NCBI GenBank assembly: GCA_021234155.1
Contig: JAJEKV010000078.1
Coordinates: 2,418,001 to 2,482,000 of the forward strand
Length of the DNA: 64,000 nt
Reading direction: 5' to 3'
Source of the DNA: Isoetes taiwanensis
Lineage: Eukaryota; Streptophyta; Lycopodiopsida; Isoetales; Isoetaceae
Below, piece by piece: positions 1-12,828 of the stretch. Below the pieces are notes generated by a model. The model was not told where the DNA came from. It saw nothing but the letters and a program-made list of their open reading frames with translations, and did no database searches. Position 1 is the first letter of the stretch. Every line of letters starts with the position of its first letter. The translations under genes and the position numbers were made by a program.

Positions 1-1757
1 TTGAATACACGGTATGAATCTATATGAACTTTTTCCCTTCTTTTTTCAAAGTGGTTCATGTTTAAGAGCTATGGCATTGTGAATAATAGGTGACTACAGA
101 GAATGATTATTTGGTGGCCCTCAACCGGATTCCATTTGGAGTTAATGAGACTATGTCAAATATTCTTTTCAGAAATGCCATGGAACATGGACAGGATTTA
201 TAATTTAGAGTATTGCATCAAGAGCAGGTACACCATCAAGAGCTAAAGGATTAAGCCGAGAGTTTGCGAGCAATTGGAGGCCAATTGAGGCAGTAATAGA
301 AACAAACGAGACCCCGGACGCAGCAAAGTTGGAGCTATTCAAAACCCCCCTTTGCATCTTAGTCCTAGCACCCCTAGTGGTGTAGCTCCAATGCGTGCTA
401 CTTCTTCTGTGCCGACAAGTGCTTTTACTACCCCTGTTGTTGGCATCAACTAATCTCGGCTTTCGTGCTCCTCATACACGCTTCAGTGATTGGATTAAGC
501 GTGATATATCTTCCAGTGTTAGAAGTGCCCGGGTCTCTGCCACTATGAATATTTTAGTTGCAAATAATAAACACGATGTCTCAGCATACTTGGAGTTGCA
601 ATCAGTGGCTGATCATATGGATGTTCGTTACCTTCTGAGGATGTTTTTATTCAAGCCGGATCGCTCGCGCTAGTATATTTGCTCATGCTGGCGAACCTGT
701 GATTGCAATTGATCACAGCTCGCATTTGCAGTGTGTTTAGAATTTGGTTTCTCATCGGTTGTATGTCATTTCACAGGCCAGTTCCTTGACCTTCGTAGGA
801 TGGGTTTTTGTTTTAGCAAAGATCTCCAAAGACTAAAGTTGCCTATTTTTGAGTCCTTGAAAGTTCTTGACAAAAAAGAATAATTTTTTTTCTTGATCAT
901 GTTTGATTCTCCTGCTCCTATGGATAAGCTTGTGGAGCGTGGAGTAGAGCCCTTATGGGGGAACTATTTGCCATATCAAGTTTGCACCTAATAAGTCAAG
1001 TGCTCTCTGCATGCCTTGTTGGTTTGCTTTGGAAGACTTTCCAATTGAAATGCAAGTTCCCGAGTTCATGGTGGCTATTGCTAATGGTCTAGGGTTGCAT
1101 CTTGCCCACTCTATTGTCAATGGTCCTCGCATTTGTGTATCTCTCACCTATTTACGCTTCATTACCGAAGTCTGTTATGGTTAGGAGTGGCCCTTACTTC
1201 TTCCTTGAAGCCTGTTCTTTCTTCTACGGCTGCACCTGCCACTTTCACCTCTACTGTGACCACACATCCTACTGTTGCTCATGTGCCTTCAAGTCTTCCT
1301 GTTGTGTCCTCCACGCCTACTCAATCAATCCCTTCACCTCCTGCCCAACATTAGCCATTTGATGATGAGGCACGTCGTCGATTGCAAGTCATTCAAGAGA
1401 CATAAGAAAGGCAAAAAATGATGAATGAGGGGTGGTAGTGAGTCAGTTTAAAGAAGGGCACAAAATAAGCATGCCCATATCACACCGCGCTCTTCTGAAG
1501 GCACATATGGAAGGGTTGAGCAGAGCGAAGGCTCTTCCTTATGTACCACCTGCGGGTCAGCATACGGAAGGAGCTGATCTAGTGTGCTCTTCTATTGGGA
1601 GGGATGAGCAAAATGGAGGGTCTCCTTCGCCAGATATTTTACACAATGGAAGGGTGGAACAGAGAGGAGGCTCCCCCTTACCAATTTCCAAAACACAATG
1701 GGTAGATCTCCCACTTGATGATGCTGCTGAGATGGATGTAGAAAATCATCATACACC
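1..1757 (+). pseudogene. LINE-A ORF1 remnant (DUF4283-like)
   Basis: Short plus-strand open stretches in several frames. Around 1,000-1,190 one frame reads CWFALEDFPIEMQVPEF and, further on, RICV, which fits the DUF4283 domain of plant LINE ORF1 and gag-like proteins (a W-L-L-P-E-W pattern followed by an R-C-V strand). A serine, threonine and proline-rich stretch follows at about 1,200-1,360. Bases 1-394 hold no convincing coding sequence. The ORF1 assignment rests on this pattern and on the position just upstream of the endonuclease. Confidence 0.5.
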
Positions 1758-2989
1758 TTGATGAACATACTATCTTGGAACGTGAGGGGAGTAGCTTCTT
1801 CCCCATGTAAAAGGTGTAGGCCATCTAATTATCTGTCTAAGTTTCCGATGTATTTTTGTTGTCTTCAAGAGCACAAGTGCTGTAAAGGTGGGGTGCAGAG
1901 GCTGGCTGCTATTGTGGATCCTAATTACAATGTCTTGGTTGCTGCTTCTAACTCAGCTAAGGCTGGAGTCCTCACTGCTTGGAAACCTTCCCGTAATGTT
2001 ACTTTTACTCAAGTAGACAGATTTGGATGGTGGATAATAGCTAAATGGATGGATAAGGGGCAAGAGTGGAGGACTGTGAATGTGGATGCACTTAATCAAC
2101 CACGCCAGCGAGGCTCTCTGTGGGCCACTTTACGAACTAAGATTATACGGCTCGGTCATAATGTAGCATGGCTATTAGTTGGTGATTTTAATATGGTCGA
2201 CTTTGAAGCGGATAGGAGTGGTAGAGGTACACAAGTTATTCAGGGATTTGAACGTGAGCAGCAGCTTGTGCTGGACTGCAGAATGGTAGAGGTTGAGGGA
2301 GACCAGTCTTTTACGTGGTGTAATGGCTGGATTGGACCAGGTAGCGCTTATGCTCGGCACGATCGTGGGTATTATAATGTAATAGCTGCTGGCTTACTGG
2401 GTAACTTGGAAAGGACAAATATATTGGATAGTTCCATATTTGATCACAATCCACAATGGCTTTCGGTTACGTTGTTAGTGCATAGACGAGCTACAAGAAC
2501 CTATTTCAAGCTTAACACTCGATATTTGCCAGACCCTGAGTTTACTGATGGCTGCATGCATCCCTGATCCTCTACTTTTTCTCGTCTACTTTCAAGCAGT
2601 TAAATCCTTTGCTAAGCAGTGGGGATGTAGGAAGGCTCAGGCAACTAGAGGCCGGCTACTAGCTTTGTATATAGAGCTTCAAATGTGTCGTTCACAAGTT
2701 CCTTCATCAGGTATTCGAGAGAATGAGTTATTGGAGGAAATAAGAAGCATTGAGTCTATACAGGCAACTCAAGCTCTCGTTAAGGCCGGTTTGGATTGGT
2801 TTAAATTGGGAGATAGGTGCTCTCACTTCTTCTTTAGGGCGGCAAGGAGAAGACGTTTGTCAAGCTACATATCTTCGCTACTTCTACCTGATGGCTCAAA
2901 ATTTCGATCTTTGCCGCAGTTGAAGCAGTTTCTTTTTTTATCATTTTTCTGCTTTTTTTGTTGATCAATCTTTGCCCTTCCAAGAGGAC
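1758..2989 (+). pseudogene. LINE-A ORF2 5' part: APE endonuclease and linker
   Basis: The frame from 1,758 has the APE-type endonuclease motifs in order: SWNVRG near the N-terminus, LQEHK, GDFNMVD, FTWCN and a final DHNP in place of the usual SDH. This domain nicks target DNA for target-primed reverse transcription. The frame breaks near 2,550 and resumes in another frame from 2,548. There the linker motif WFKLGDRCSHFFFRAARRRR and a following LLPDG precede the reverse transcriptase, as in plant L1 elements. The CACTA insertion cuts the sequence at 2,992, and the reading continues at 12,874. Confidence 0.85.
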
Positions 2990-2992
2990 ATG

Positions 2993-3034
2993 CACTACAA
3001 GAGAATGAGCATTTTTTGTCAGAAAAAGCGTCAG
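2993..3034 (+). repeat. CACTA left terminal inverted repeat
   Basis: Matches the reverse complement of 12,829-12,870. The first 17 bases are identical, and the following GTCAGAAAAAGC block is also shared. Transposase-binding end. Confidence 0.93.
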
Positions 3035-3480
3035 ATGGCCTTCACAAAATGGGCAAGTGTCCGACCCCCTTGGTGACGATTTACTGACGCTTATTTTCGG
3101 CGCTTTGTTGTCGAAAAAGCGTCGAAAAAAAAATCGTCGGTTTGTCCGGACGATTAAGTGTCATAAAAAGCGTCGGGAATAAACGTCGTTTATTCCGACG
3201 ATAAGTGTCATAAAAGCGTCCGGAATAAACGTCGTTTATTCCGACGATAAGTGTCATAAAAGCGTCAAAAAACGCCGCCTATTCCGGCGATGAGTGTCGT
3301 AAAAAGCGTCGTAACTAACGCCGTAAAAAAGCGTCACATTAATCGTCGGTATTTGTGTCAGTTTCTTCGTCACCTAAGTCGTCAAAATCCTCGTCAGTAT
3401 TATCGTTTGGAATTTCGTCAAATAACGCGTCACCTATTTCGTCAATTTTTAGTCAGGTACTGGCCAGAAAGTTTGTCACT
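3035..3480. repeat. CACTA 5' subterminal repeats
   Basis: A dense array of GCGTC, TGACG and GTCGT motifs. It includes a near-exact tandem unit of about 45 bases (3,165-3,265) built on AATAAACGTCGTTTATT, which is itself a palindrome. Subterminal motif arrays of this kind are TnpA binding sites in En/Spm elements. The matching array lies at 12,490-12,828. Confidence 0.85.
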
Positions 3481-5763
3481 GTAATCACTATTGTTGCTCC
3501 TTTTGTTGCTATTGAGATGGGTGCTTAAGCCATTAAATAAACTTGAAATTTATAAAGCTACAATCACACATTCATTGCAATGGACCAACTGCTAATTCAA
3601 TGGACCAAATTATGATAGAAAGGATGGCATTTTATTGATATGATAAAATTATTGGAATAATGTACAAGATACAAGCTCGATGCTTTGATATATTGTATAA
3701 TGTACACCATTATCTACTGGACTTGGGTTGCCAAGAAATCTCTGGCTTGCTCCTTTTTTCTTAAAAGTTGATGGAGACATGTGAAAATCTGCATGTGGGG
3801 ATGGTGAAGATGGTGGGGATGTAAGTGACACGTCAACAGGATCGACATTCGAGAGGCTGCATCAAAGAAAACTCATCTGCATTAGCATATCAAGCAAGCA
3901 GTAATTAAAATATCCTTGCAAACATGGGACCGTTGATACGAAAATATGGCATAGAGATATAGCTGGAGATACTTCCAAATAAAATTACCTTTGTTAGCAT
4001 TCTAGATGCCTGTGAGTACCCTTCAACTTCAATTGTTGGTATGCTCATGCATGTCACTGAGTTGGAGGACTCGCCATGAATAAATCTACTATAGTATAAT
4101 TACCCATGAATAGATCTACTATAGTATAATTATCCAGCCCAAAATGTCTCCCTTCCAAGATGCAAATAAAAATGTTAGAATTCAACTCGACTTTCTCATT
4201 ATAAAGATACTATAGATCCACTATTTATACAAAAGAAAGAGAAGAGACTGATTGATTTGATTATGTCAGTACTATTGATTTGATTATGACTGCTTATTCT
4301 TTAAACTTGTGGTTTGGTGCAATACAATGAATTTCCAGTCACAAACATGTTGGTAGACATGTCTTGGATTCTGTGCTGAAGTAGACACTATAGATGGTCA
4401 AGCAAGTGTATCCAGATTACTAAAAAAACAGAAGACATGCGAATTTAATGACATCATAAAATCTACTTTGTTGTGGTATGGAAAAAGCAGTATATCATAA
4501 TACAAAAGAATGCCATAGAAAGAGACCAAATAAAAGCTACTGTTCCATCTTAACCAAAGGACGTGGCCCGGCAGATAGATGCAGCATGCACGACTATACA
4601 GTGGGGTACTTCAGGCCTTTTGGTTATTCAGCAGCATAAAGATACACAATGATTTGCAACAACAGTCAACACTTCCAATTATATATGCATCGATTGAAGA
4701 CGTACCTCCAGACCCAAGGGGCAAGTTTTTGGTTGGCATCAGCGCCTTTTTATCTTGCAGCTCAGGTGTTGGATGGGGCTGTATATCATGCACTGGAGAA
4801 CTTAATAGGTTGTGCTGTTGTAGCCTTTTGTTTTTTTGTCTCCTGGCTTACATACCCTATCAGATGACAATGCTTGCCCCTGTAAATGAAAATCAGAGTG
4901 CATGCTGAAAGATGCTGCATTCAGGCAAATAGATAGACACAGGACAACATATACCAATATGTCTTTTGCATTTGAATAAGTCGAGACTCGAGACGAGACA
5001 GAACTGTTGTTCGTTCAAAACCTTGCTTATCATGTGCAGGCTCCACAAAATTTGCTTCTAAAACCCCTGTAGAGAACATCTCAATGTAGTTCTAAAATGA
5101 TGAGAAGAAAGCAAAGCACATGCTTACCAATTATTCCACGCCCTTGACTGCTTGCTGAATTCCAAATGCGCCAAAATGGCTACATGAACTTAAAAAATGA
5201 GTTTTAAATATAGGCAAGTTTTCATCTCTCTTATGAGTTTTGAATATAGAAAGTGTAGGAAGAAATGTATTGTAGCACTAAAATAGCAAGAGATCAAACT
5301 CACCTTGATTAACCGATTTTTATGGTAAACGTTAAAACCTTGAACATCAATGTAGCGCGTACCTGTATCTGCTTGGTATCATACATGTTGACTTGTACTT
5401 CTTAGACACACACAAAGAAGACTTATAACAATAATATGATCTACGTACAAGTTAGTAACAATTTTTTTAAATGTTTTAAACATCTCATTTACAACGTACG
5501 CTCTTAAATCAAACACTTCCACATCATTGCATAAGCACCAAAATACTTGACATTAAAGGTATAAAAAAGTGGTTCATCACAAGAGCTTGCATTTAGAGCA
5601 ATATATAAAGCTGTAGGTTTAGTTTCAGAAGTTGAAAATTCTGAAATCTTGTACCCGTGTAAAAAAACAGCTCTAATTCATAACAGAGGCTTGAAATTGG
5701 AGGTTTTACAGCAGACCTGCCTTGCACTGAACACATCCAAATACCAAGTTTCAGAGCTAGAAT
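3481..5763. other. CACTA interior, no supported gene
   Basis: AT-rich sequence with only short open frames. A 29-base tandem duplication lies at 4,076-4,137 (ATGAATAAATCTACTATAGT and a near copy). Small exons of the minus-strand ORF at 5.8-6.3 kb could lie here, but I cannot define them. Confidence 0.4.
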
Positions 5764-6344
5764 TCAATAAAAAACACACAAGTAAATTAAGCGTAGATAG
5801 TTACCTGATTTTTTCAAATACTGCAAAAAATCATTTGCCCTTTTGAATGGATCTATCTTGGGCAATATTCCTAGCCACGATGGCTTCCCCAAAGTCCGGA
5901 CTCGATTTCCGTCCGATGCCTCTGCCTTTCTTCCCTTTTTTTTTTTGGAATGGATCCATTGCAATTCTTCCTGGTGGCAACCTTCTTTTTCTTCAAAGTC
6001 CCCAACTCCTTTTCCTTTGCTAGAAGAGTAGCAGATGCAACTTCCTCGAAGATATTTTTGTTCAACAGCCCCTCCTCCATCTCTTGTGCCCAAGGAGGAG
6101 TACCATGAGCACCAAGAAGCCGTTGATCTTCCACCTCCCTCTCGTTTCCTTGCCAATCCATGTCATCTCCAACTACAAGCTGGTGCTCCTCATCAAGATT
6201 AACATTTTGCTCCTCTTCGAAATTGACATTCTGCAACTCTAGATTCACCTGATCACCATCTCCCAAATCATCTCCCAAATCATCTGCTTGTATTTCAGGA
6301 GGATCTTCATGCAGCTCTATGTTCTTCATTTTCTCCTGAAACAT
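5764..6344 (-). CDS. Hypothetical acidic protein, first exon(s)
   Basis: A minus-strand frame starts at 6,344 with an acidic N-terminal half: repeated L-G-D-D and N-V-N/D-E-E motifs over residues 15-60. A lysine-rich part follows, ending in a run of A (5,935-5,946 on the plus strand shows the matching T-run). The frame changes at that run and continues to about 5,805, where CAG|GTAACT would be a good splice donor. I do not recognise the protein. It could be a TnpA-like or captured gene of the CACTA element. Confidence 0.35.
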
Positions 6345-6868
6345 TTATGGTTAGTATGCTTATTGTAGAACATTCAAACAAAACTCACTTATGTGGTATC
6401 AAAGCACAAGACTTATGTTGTTGCATTCCACTGTTGCAACCAAAATTTGCTACCCATGCATGTGGAAGTGCCACTGGCAGTAGTCATTTGGTTAGCTTAG
6501 CTATGCGTGATAAATCATAGATGCCCAGAGACATATGCAAGTCTAGTCAAACACAGGCTATAAACAGTAATAGCCAAGTCAATTTATATTTGAAATCTAC
6601 ATAAAATTAATTTTATAAGTGCCACAAAATTTTATCTTAATTGGTAACATAAGTGCCACAAAATTAATTTATTCTGCAAAAATCCCTTTAGTTTTACCCT
6701 TAACATTTAGCATTGTAGCCATATTCTTGCTACCTCCATGTATAGGTTGCCCAAAATGGCCATAAATAGCCATGGTAACACCTTACGGCATAAAAATTAG
6801 ATACAAAAATATATTTGTAAGGTTAAGCCAAGTGGTTAAAACCTTTATATCGTGGACGAAATCACACA

Positions 6869-7411
6869 GTGAGAGCACATCCTTCTGGATTTTTTGAAGT
6901 TGACTCCACCCACGTCTTAGTGGACAGAAGCGAGCCATATGTATATCCACATCAAGTTCGACAAGTTTTCTTTCATGTCAACCCTCAAAACAATGCATGG
7001 TGGATTGTAATTCCCACGGAACCAACGTCTCATCGACATATTTGCAATACAACCCTTGAAGAATCAGTGCAAGAGGATCAAGAAGAAGAGGTAGAGCATG
7101 AGCAAGTAATTGAATTTATTGAACCAAGAGATATAGAAGAATACGAAGCTCAAGAGGGAACAAGCAATCAAGGAGTGAGATCATTGATGCATTTCGATGA
7201 AGATTATATTGAAGAGGAGGTTGAAGGAGAAACAAACAATCAAGGAGTGAGATCACCATGCATTCCGACGAGGATTATATTGAAGAGGAGGAAGATATTG
7301 AGCTCCATACTCCAAATATGCTTACGGCGAGGCTACTCCTACAACCGGATGATGACGAATGGGAGGACATTGAACATGATTTTGTGGACGAGTTTGATGT
7401 CCGTGATCAAT
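6869..7411 (+). pseudogene. CACTA transposase C-terminus (DUF4216-like) with acidic tail
   Basis: The segment VYPHQVRQVFFHVNPQNNAW followed by WIVIPTEP matches the pattern of DUF4216, the domain after the catalytic region of CACTA TnpD proteins (a-q-v-F-y-v-x-D-P-x-x-x-x-W-x-V). An acidic C-terminal tail follows, typical of these proteins. A block of about 70 bases containing AATCAAGGAGTGAGATCA is duplicated in tandem (7,162-7,230 and 7,231-7,300). The second copy shifts the frame, and the acidic tail then continues to a stop at 7,409-7,411 (...DEFDVRDQ). The catalytic part of the transposase is absent. A run of A lies at 7,599-7,613. Confidence 0.6.
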
Positions 7412-10400
7412 AAAAACAACATTTTATCTTATACTAGTAATGGTGCCAAAGGTTTCGGGCCATATGTTTGGTACATGTAGATGAACCGAGAGAAGAAAAG
7501 AGCCTTGCAGAGACTAACTAACTTTGTAATAATGAGATGAGCTTCACTTGTAATGTATTATAAACTTCGGATATTATAAACTTTGTAATGTATCATAAAA
7601 AAAAAAAAAAAAAATTACCGGAAACTTGGGATAAAAGATTAATACACCTTAAAGCTCAACAAAAGGTCTCAAGATGTCAAGAGGCTATTAAGAAATGATA
7701 GATGCTATTAAGAAAAGAGGCAATGCTATACTGAACAATTTAAAGAAAGAGATGAGATTGAGAAGTCGATACCAACATGGACTTGCTCTTTGACGTCTTA
7801 AGGATATTGTTTGTTTTTTTCTTTTCCCTTTTTTTTTTTTGGGGTATATACGTCACAGGATTTTGGGAGGATCATTGTTGTTGAACAAAAGTTTATCATA
7901 GGTGGATTCATTTCTATATATGTGTACAATGGATGATTCTAAGGTTGTTCATGGTGGAGATTGAATAAGGGGGGATAGTGTACTATACATCCTAAAGGCT
8001 TATCCCTTATCAAAGATGAATCGAAAGGGAAATGCTATATACATTCTTGACATTTCTAACATGGTTACCAAGGAGTATCAACACCTTTTGAAATTCCCAT
8101 ATTTATAAGTTGTCTAGGACTTAGTACTATATAAGGTCACTGATGGTTTGAACATCAACAGCATGGGCGGGAGGTCAAGTTATGTCAATCTAGGATATTA
8201 TTTTCGATGGGACTGGCTTATGATCTTGAGGGTTAGCAATTTGGAGCATCCATGGATGTATCTTCAAGAGAGAAGCATTTTTACCAGATTTAAAGAACAT
8301 GAATATGATGCTTAAGATTCCCAAATGCATAGAGCAAGGTCGTCGCAAATTTTGATATTTTGGGGTAAAAAAACATGAAGATAGGGGTGGATTACATAGG
8401 GGTGGGTTGCAAAGATTAAAATGCTCACATCTATTAAGTTTTGTAAGCAACAGTAAAAATGGCAATGATCCAATCTTTGCACTATGTAAACTAAACCTTT
8501 AACACCCAATGCTTAGAATATTTAATTAGCTTCAAACAATGCACAAAGACAACACAACAGATTACTGCTTATATGCAACAATCAAGTGCAAGCAGTTAAG
8601 TCTTGTTAAATATCCAGTATGTAATGAAGCTCATTTAAATTATTTTCTTTCTATCAAAGTTATACAGGCACCACATACGCAAAGAATCCATCACAAATTT
8701 CTCAATGATGCTGAAAGATAGGTGGGTTGAATATAATCCATGGACGATATTCAAATGGTGGTCGACCGGTAGTAGCCAGTATCTGCTCAGTATCTGCTGT
8801 CATAACCATGAGCTCTGCTTTAACCATGTTTAACGTCTTCGTGGCTGCAAAATGCAATAATTAGAACAAAAGGAATGAGAAAAAAACTGCACTTATCTGT
8901 TAACAAAATATAGACTTTCATTTGCTCCCTTCTTCAGCTGCTTATAGTTTGCAGCTTGAGCTAAAAGATTAATACCTTCAGCAAATAGCGGCAAATGCAA
9001 CAAATATCTCCAATGGCTCAGTATCTGCTGCCATTACCATGAACTCTGCTTTACCTCTGTTTTAACGTCTTCGTGGCTGCAAAATGCAATGATTAGAACA
9101 GAAGGAATGAAAAAAAATTTGCAATTATCTATTAACACAATATACACTTTCACTTGCTCCCTAGCTGCTTGTAGTTTGCAGCTTGAGCTAAAAGATTAAT
9201 ACCTTCAGCAAATATATACAGATCAGTTTCTTTCTGCACTAAGTTGGCAATACACAATACATGCATATTCTTCTATAGAAATCTATGTAAGCAAGTACAA
9301 CATGCAGTTTAGATACATGCAAAGCGATTGACCATCCTTCCAACTCTGCATGCCAAAGACATGCTTAATTATCCAAATGTCATGATATTCATATCCCTCG
9401 GGTAATAGCCATGATAGTCATGTCACCATGATAGAGAAACTTATTGAGCAAAGACTTTTCATTTCATCATGCTTTCAAAGTTGAAAACCTGCAAAAGAAT
9501 AGTTCACGTCCTGTACACGTCATGTAACAGGGTATTTCTGTAGTTCATGTCCTACAGAAAATGATTAAAGTCTAGAGGATACAAAGACAGAACTCAATAT
9601 TTGCTTAACTTCTAGATACACGGAATGAAAAGTTGCATCCTAATAGAAAGAGAATTTTCTTTCCAAAAATCTCAAACATATGTCAATTCTTTAACTTGCT
9701 TGGAGCTTTGTTTTCTTGTCAGCTTAGGCAGTTAATGGGGCGCTTCCGGCATGAAATATGGAAGAACCTACAAAAGAAGCCTGCAAAGGGTAAAAACTTG
9801 CATCATCTGTCTGCATATCCACAATAAATGTCGTCCAACATGATTTCTTAAACTGCTCTAAACTGCTCTGCTTGCTTAAACATAAGGCTGCGAATTATTT
9901 GCATGTTTCGCTTGATAAGTTTTACTGAATCTAAAGTTTGCTCTGGGTGCAGATCTACAGTTGCAAGATCATAATGTGCTAAAGCAATCTTGTAGATTGC
10001 TAGAAAGACTTTTAGAGCATTGGATAAAGACTATGGGACCAAATTTGAAAAGCCATGGACCATTTGATCTGCATAAATAAGACAAACCACTCGAGTTGCA
10101 GTTGGATTGATAGTAAATACACGCTGCAAATGCCTAAAGGAGCATATACTGCACTGCAGCAGACCATGAACTTTTGCTAAGCTTGCTAGCAACTACATGA
10201 AATTATGCTGCATTGAATACTAACAATTAGCAGATTGTATATGCTTCAGCAAAAGCCATGAAAATACCAACAATGCTAAGAGTTAACAGATAAAATACCA
10301 CTGAGCATAGACATGTCCTTGATTGTATATTTGCAGGGAGGAACAACAGTTCTTGATTAACATTCCAAAGTCTCAGTATTCCTGCAAATAAATCAGGATG

Positions 10401-10492
10401 ATATTATGTGCACAAACATGGCATTCCGCATCACTGAAATACAAACCCAAGTAAACAATAACAACAAAAAGTAAAGCCATAAAAGCTAACCT
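7412..10492. other. CACTA interior, no supported gene
   Basis: AT-rich sequence with scattered short open frames. A tandem segmental duplication lies at 8,788-8,987 and 9,019-9,214, including the shared phrase GTCTTCGTGGCTGCAAAATG. Otherwise I see nothing assignable. Confidence 0.4.
8788..9214. repeat. Tandem duplication, two copies of about 200 bp
   Basis: The copies at 8,788-8,987 and 9,019-9,214 begin CAGTATCTGCTG and end CCTTCAGCAAATA. They differ at scattered positions. Confidence 0.8.
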
Positions 10493-10819
10493 TCAATTGA
10501 GGGAATGCATAAATTCAACAATCATCACGCTAGCAGCAAAAAGTTGGTCCCATCTGAGGCAAGACATCAATGATAATGCAAGTAACATAAGCTGGCAGAC
10601 CATATCTTCTGTCTTAAACCTGAAAAAAGTAATACACAATTTCCACAGATACTCAACCACCTCAAGGCTTGACTTTGGATCACTGAAGCCTCTACCATAG
10701 ATTCGAAATGCAAAAACCAATGATGGTCCAGCATTTGTTATTATCCAGCTTGCCCAAAAATTAAGGCCAAAAATGCCTGAGAAGGGTTTCAAATCCGCAC
10801 AATCAGCAAGGCTTTCCAC
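10493..10819 (-). CDS. Hypothetical exon, unrecognised helical protein
   Basis: A minus-strand open frame of 108 codons, leucine-rich and helical in character (DPKSSLEVVEYLWKLCITFF, later MLLALSLMSCLRWDQLF). A possible donor GAAG|GTTAGC lies at the 3' end near 10,490 and possible upstream acceptor sequence near 10,830. It looks like an exon of a host gene carried in the CACTA element. The family is not recognised, and the reading could be chance. Confidence 0.3.
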   Translation of the reverse strand: MESLADCADLKPFSGIFGLNFWASWIITNAGPSLVFAFRIYGRGFSDPKSSLEVVEYLWKLCITFFRFKTEDMVCQLMLLALSLMSCLRWDQLFAASVMIVEFMHSLN

Positions 10820-10918
10820 ATCAATCAGCCCTGCACGCCTTCAAACTTTTGCAATGCAAATCTGCCATGCCAAGTCCACCCATCTAGGTTTGTATTTAAT
10901 CATATCTGCTCTATGCAT

Positions 10919-11254
10919 ATCTCTAACATGTCAATCGGTATGGCAAAGAACTCCAAAAGCTCTAAAAATAGGAATCGAAATTACCCTGAGGGAAATAGCA
11001 TGATTCGGCCAAGCCCAACAGCGTTCACGACAAACAATTTTAGGCAGAGGATGTCTATAGCGGGCGGGTGCACCGTGGATGATAAACAAATCTATTCTAA
11101 TTCTATCTCTAACATGTCAACCGGTATGGCAGTGAACTCCAAAAGCTATAGGAATCGAAATTACCCTAAGAGAAATAACATGATTCGGCCAAGCCGAAGA
11201 GTGGTTCGCGACAAACAATTTAGGCAGAGGATGGCTATGGCGGGCGGGTGCAGG
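10919..11254. repeat. Tandem duplication, two diverged copies of about 150 bp
   Basis: Copies at 10,919-11,073 and 11,105-11,254 both start TCTCTAACATGTCAA and end in GCGGGCGGGTGCA. Differences include short indels. Confidence 0.75.
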
Positions 11255-11409
11255 GGCAGAAACGGAACCCGCTGAAGCACTTAAAATTTTTTAGGACGTG
11301 GCATGATCTTTTACCGTTGCCATAGCCCATCGTTAAGACATGATCTTCTGCGGAAGAGGCAGCAGAGAGCATCCGTCCCATCTATGTTCTAGGGTTTTTC
11401 ACGAAAATT

Positions 11410-11775
11410 TCGTATGAAAAAAATCCTCTAATCTCAACCGGTTTATGTGTGAATACTGGAGGAGGTGCCCGCCGTATGAAAAAAATCCTCTAATCTCAAC
11501 CGGTTTATGTGTGAATACTTGAGGAGGCGCCCGCCGTGCTCGAAGGCTGCATAGCTCCCCTCGCAAACCCTGGAGTCAGCACCGGTCCTCTGCTCTTCTA
11601 CCGTAAGTTTCGATAGTTCGATAGAGCAACAAAATCATTGCCCTCCTTTTGTGTTTGAATCCCCACCGTCCCTTCGGAAAGTAAAATCCTCACCATCGGA
11701 TCTAGGGCGTGCTGTGTTTGAATCCCCACCGTCCCTTCGGAAAGTAAAATCCTCACCATCGGATCTAGGGCGTGA
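11410..11775. repeat. Two further tandem duplications
   Basis: A unit of about 63 bp is doubled at 11,410-11,535 (CGTATGAAAAAAATCCTCTA). A second 63-bp unit is doubled at 11,650-11,775 (GTTTGAATCCCCACCGTCCC), with its two copies essentially identical, so that event is young. The surrounding stretch 11,276-12,489 has no supported gene. Confidence 0.85.
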
Positions 11776-12489
11776 TCCATTACTTGCACTAAAACATTAT
11801 AAGATAAGATTGAGTTCAAATGTGATTAAAGAATACTAATGTACCCCCATATATAATGCTTTCGGTTTTCATTAAGATATTGCATGCTTTCTTTCTTTCT
11901 TTTAAATTTCGTGCCAATTGCCTTAAGATCTTGAAATTGCTAGATTATTGAATATTTGTGAGGTAACAATAAATTGCCAAATTACAAGAGTTTTAAACTT
12001 ACTACCTTAAAATTCGGCTATGATGTGTTTTTGGTATTTAGACATTGACTGGAGTATATTTAGTCACTTTGAAACATATAAAGATTTTAGGAATATCAAA
12101 TATTAAACTACTAGTTAGCCAATATTTGCAATGACATAGCATGCCCATAATAAATTCAATGTCTCTGGAGATGCCACATCGTCCGTCGAGGAACTCTATA
12201 GCGAGACTATAAAAGTGTCAAATTACAATATGCATATAGTATTGTGCAGCTTTAAGGCTACTTGTTAGATTCTTAAACGTCCCATAAACATATAAATATC
12301 GGGTGCGCGTGAGCTCAAGCCTACAATATATTAGCTAGGGATAGAACTTGATCAAGCTTGGTCAAATAATACATTATTAGATAGATTGAGGAGATAGCTT
12401 TGCAAAACATCAAATTCCATCAAAAACAGACTCTTGAATGAAGTGTTATGACTAAATTTGTAATAATGCCTGGAAAAATATTCCTTGAT

Positions 12490-12828
12490 GTATAATATGA
12501 CGTGTTTTCTGACGTAATAACTGATGTAATTTCTAACGATAAAAATGACGCATTTTATGACGCTAAACCTGACGTAAAATCTGACGATATCTATCTGTCG
12601 CATATTCTGACGATTAATGTGACGTTCTTCTTGACGATTATTTCTGACGCTTATTGTGACGAAATATCTGACGCTCTTGCGTCAAAAAAAGCGTCAGAAA
12701 ACTAAAATGCAAATCTGACGCTTATTGTGACGAAATATCTGACGCAACTGCATCAGAAAAAGCGTCAGATAACAAAGCGTCAGAATTTTCGTCATCATTT
12801 ACGTCAGGCCAAAATATCTCTAGACAGT
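12490..12828. repeat. CACTA 3' subterminal repeats
   Basis: More than twenty TGACG/CGTCA-type motifs at about 12-20 base spacing, such as TGACGTAATTTCTAACGATA and GTCAGAAAAAGCGTC. This is the counterpart of the 5' array. Confidence 0.85.

Noticed and set aside
3016-3480. CRISPR-like array of short repeats
   Set aside because: Spacing is irregular and the motifs are the subterminal repeats of a CACTA element in a plant genome.
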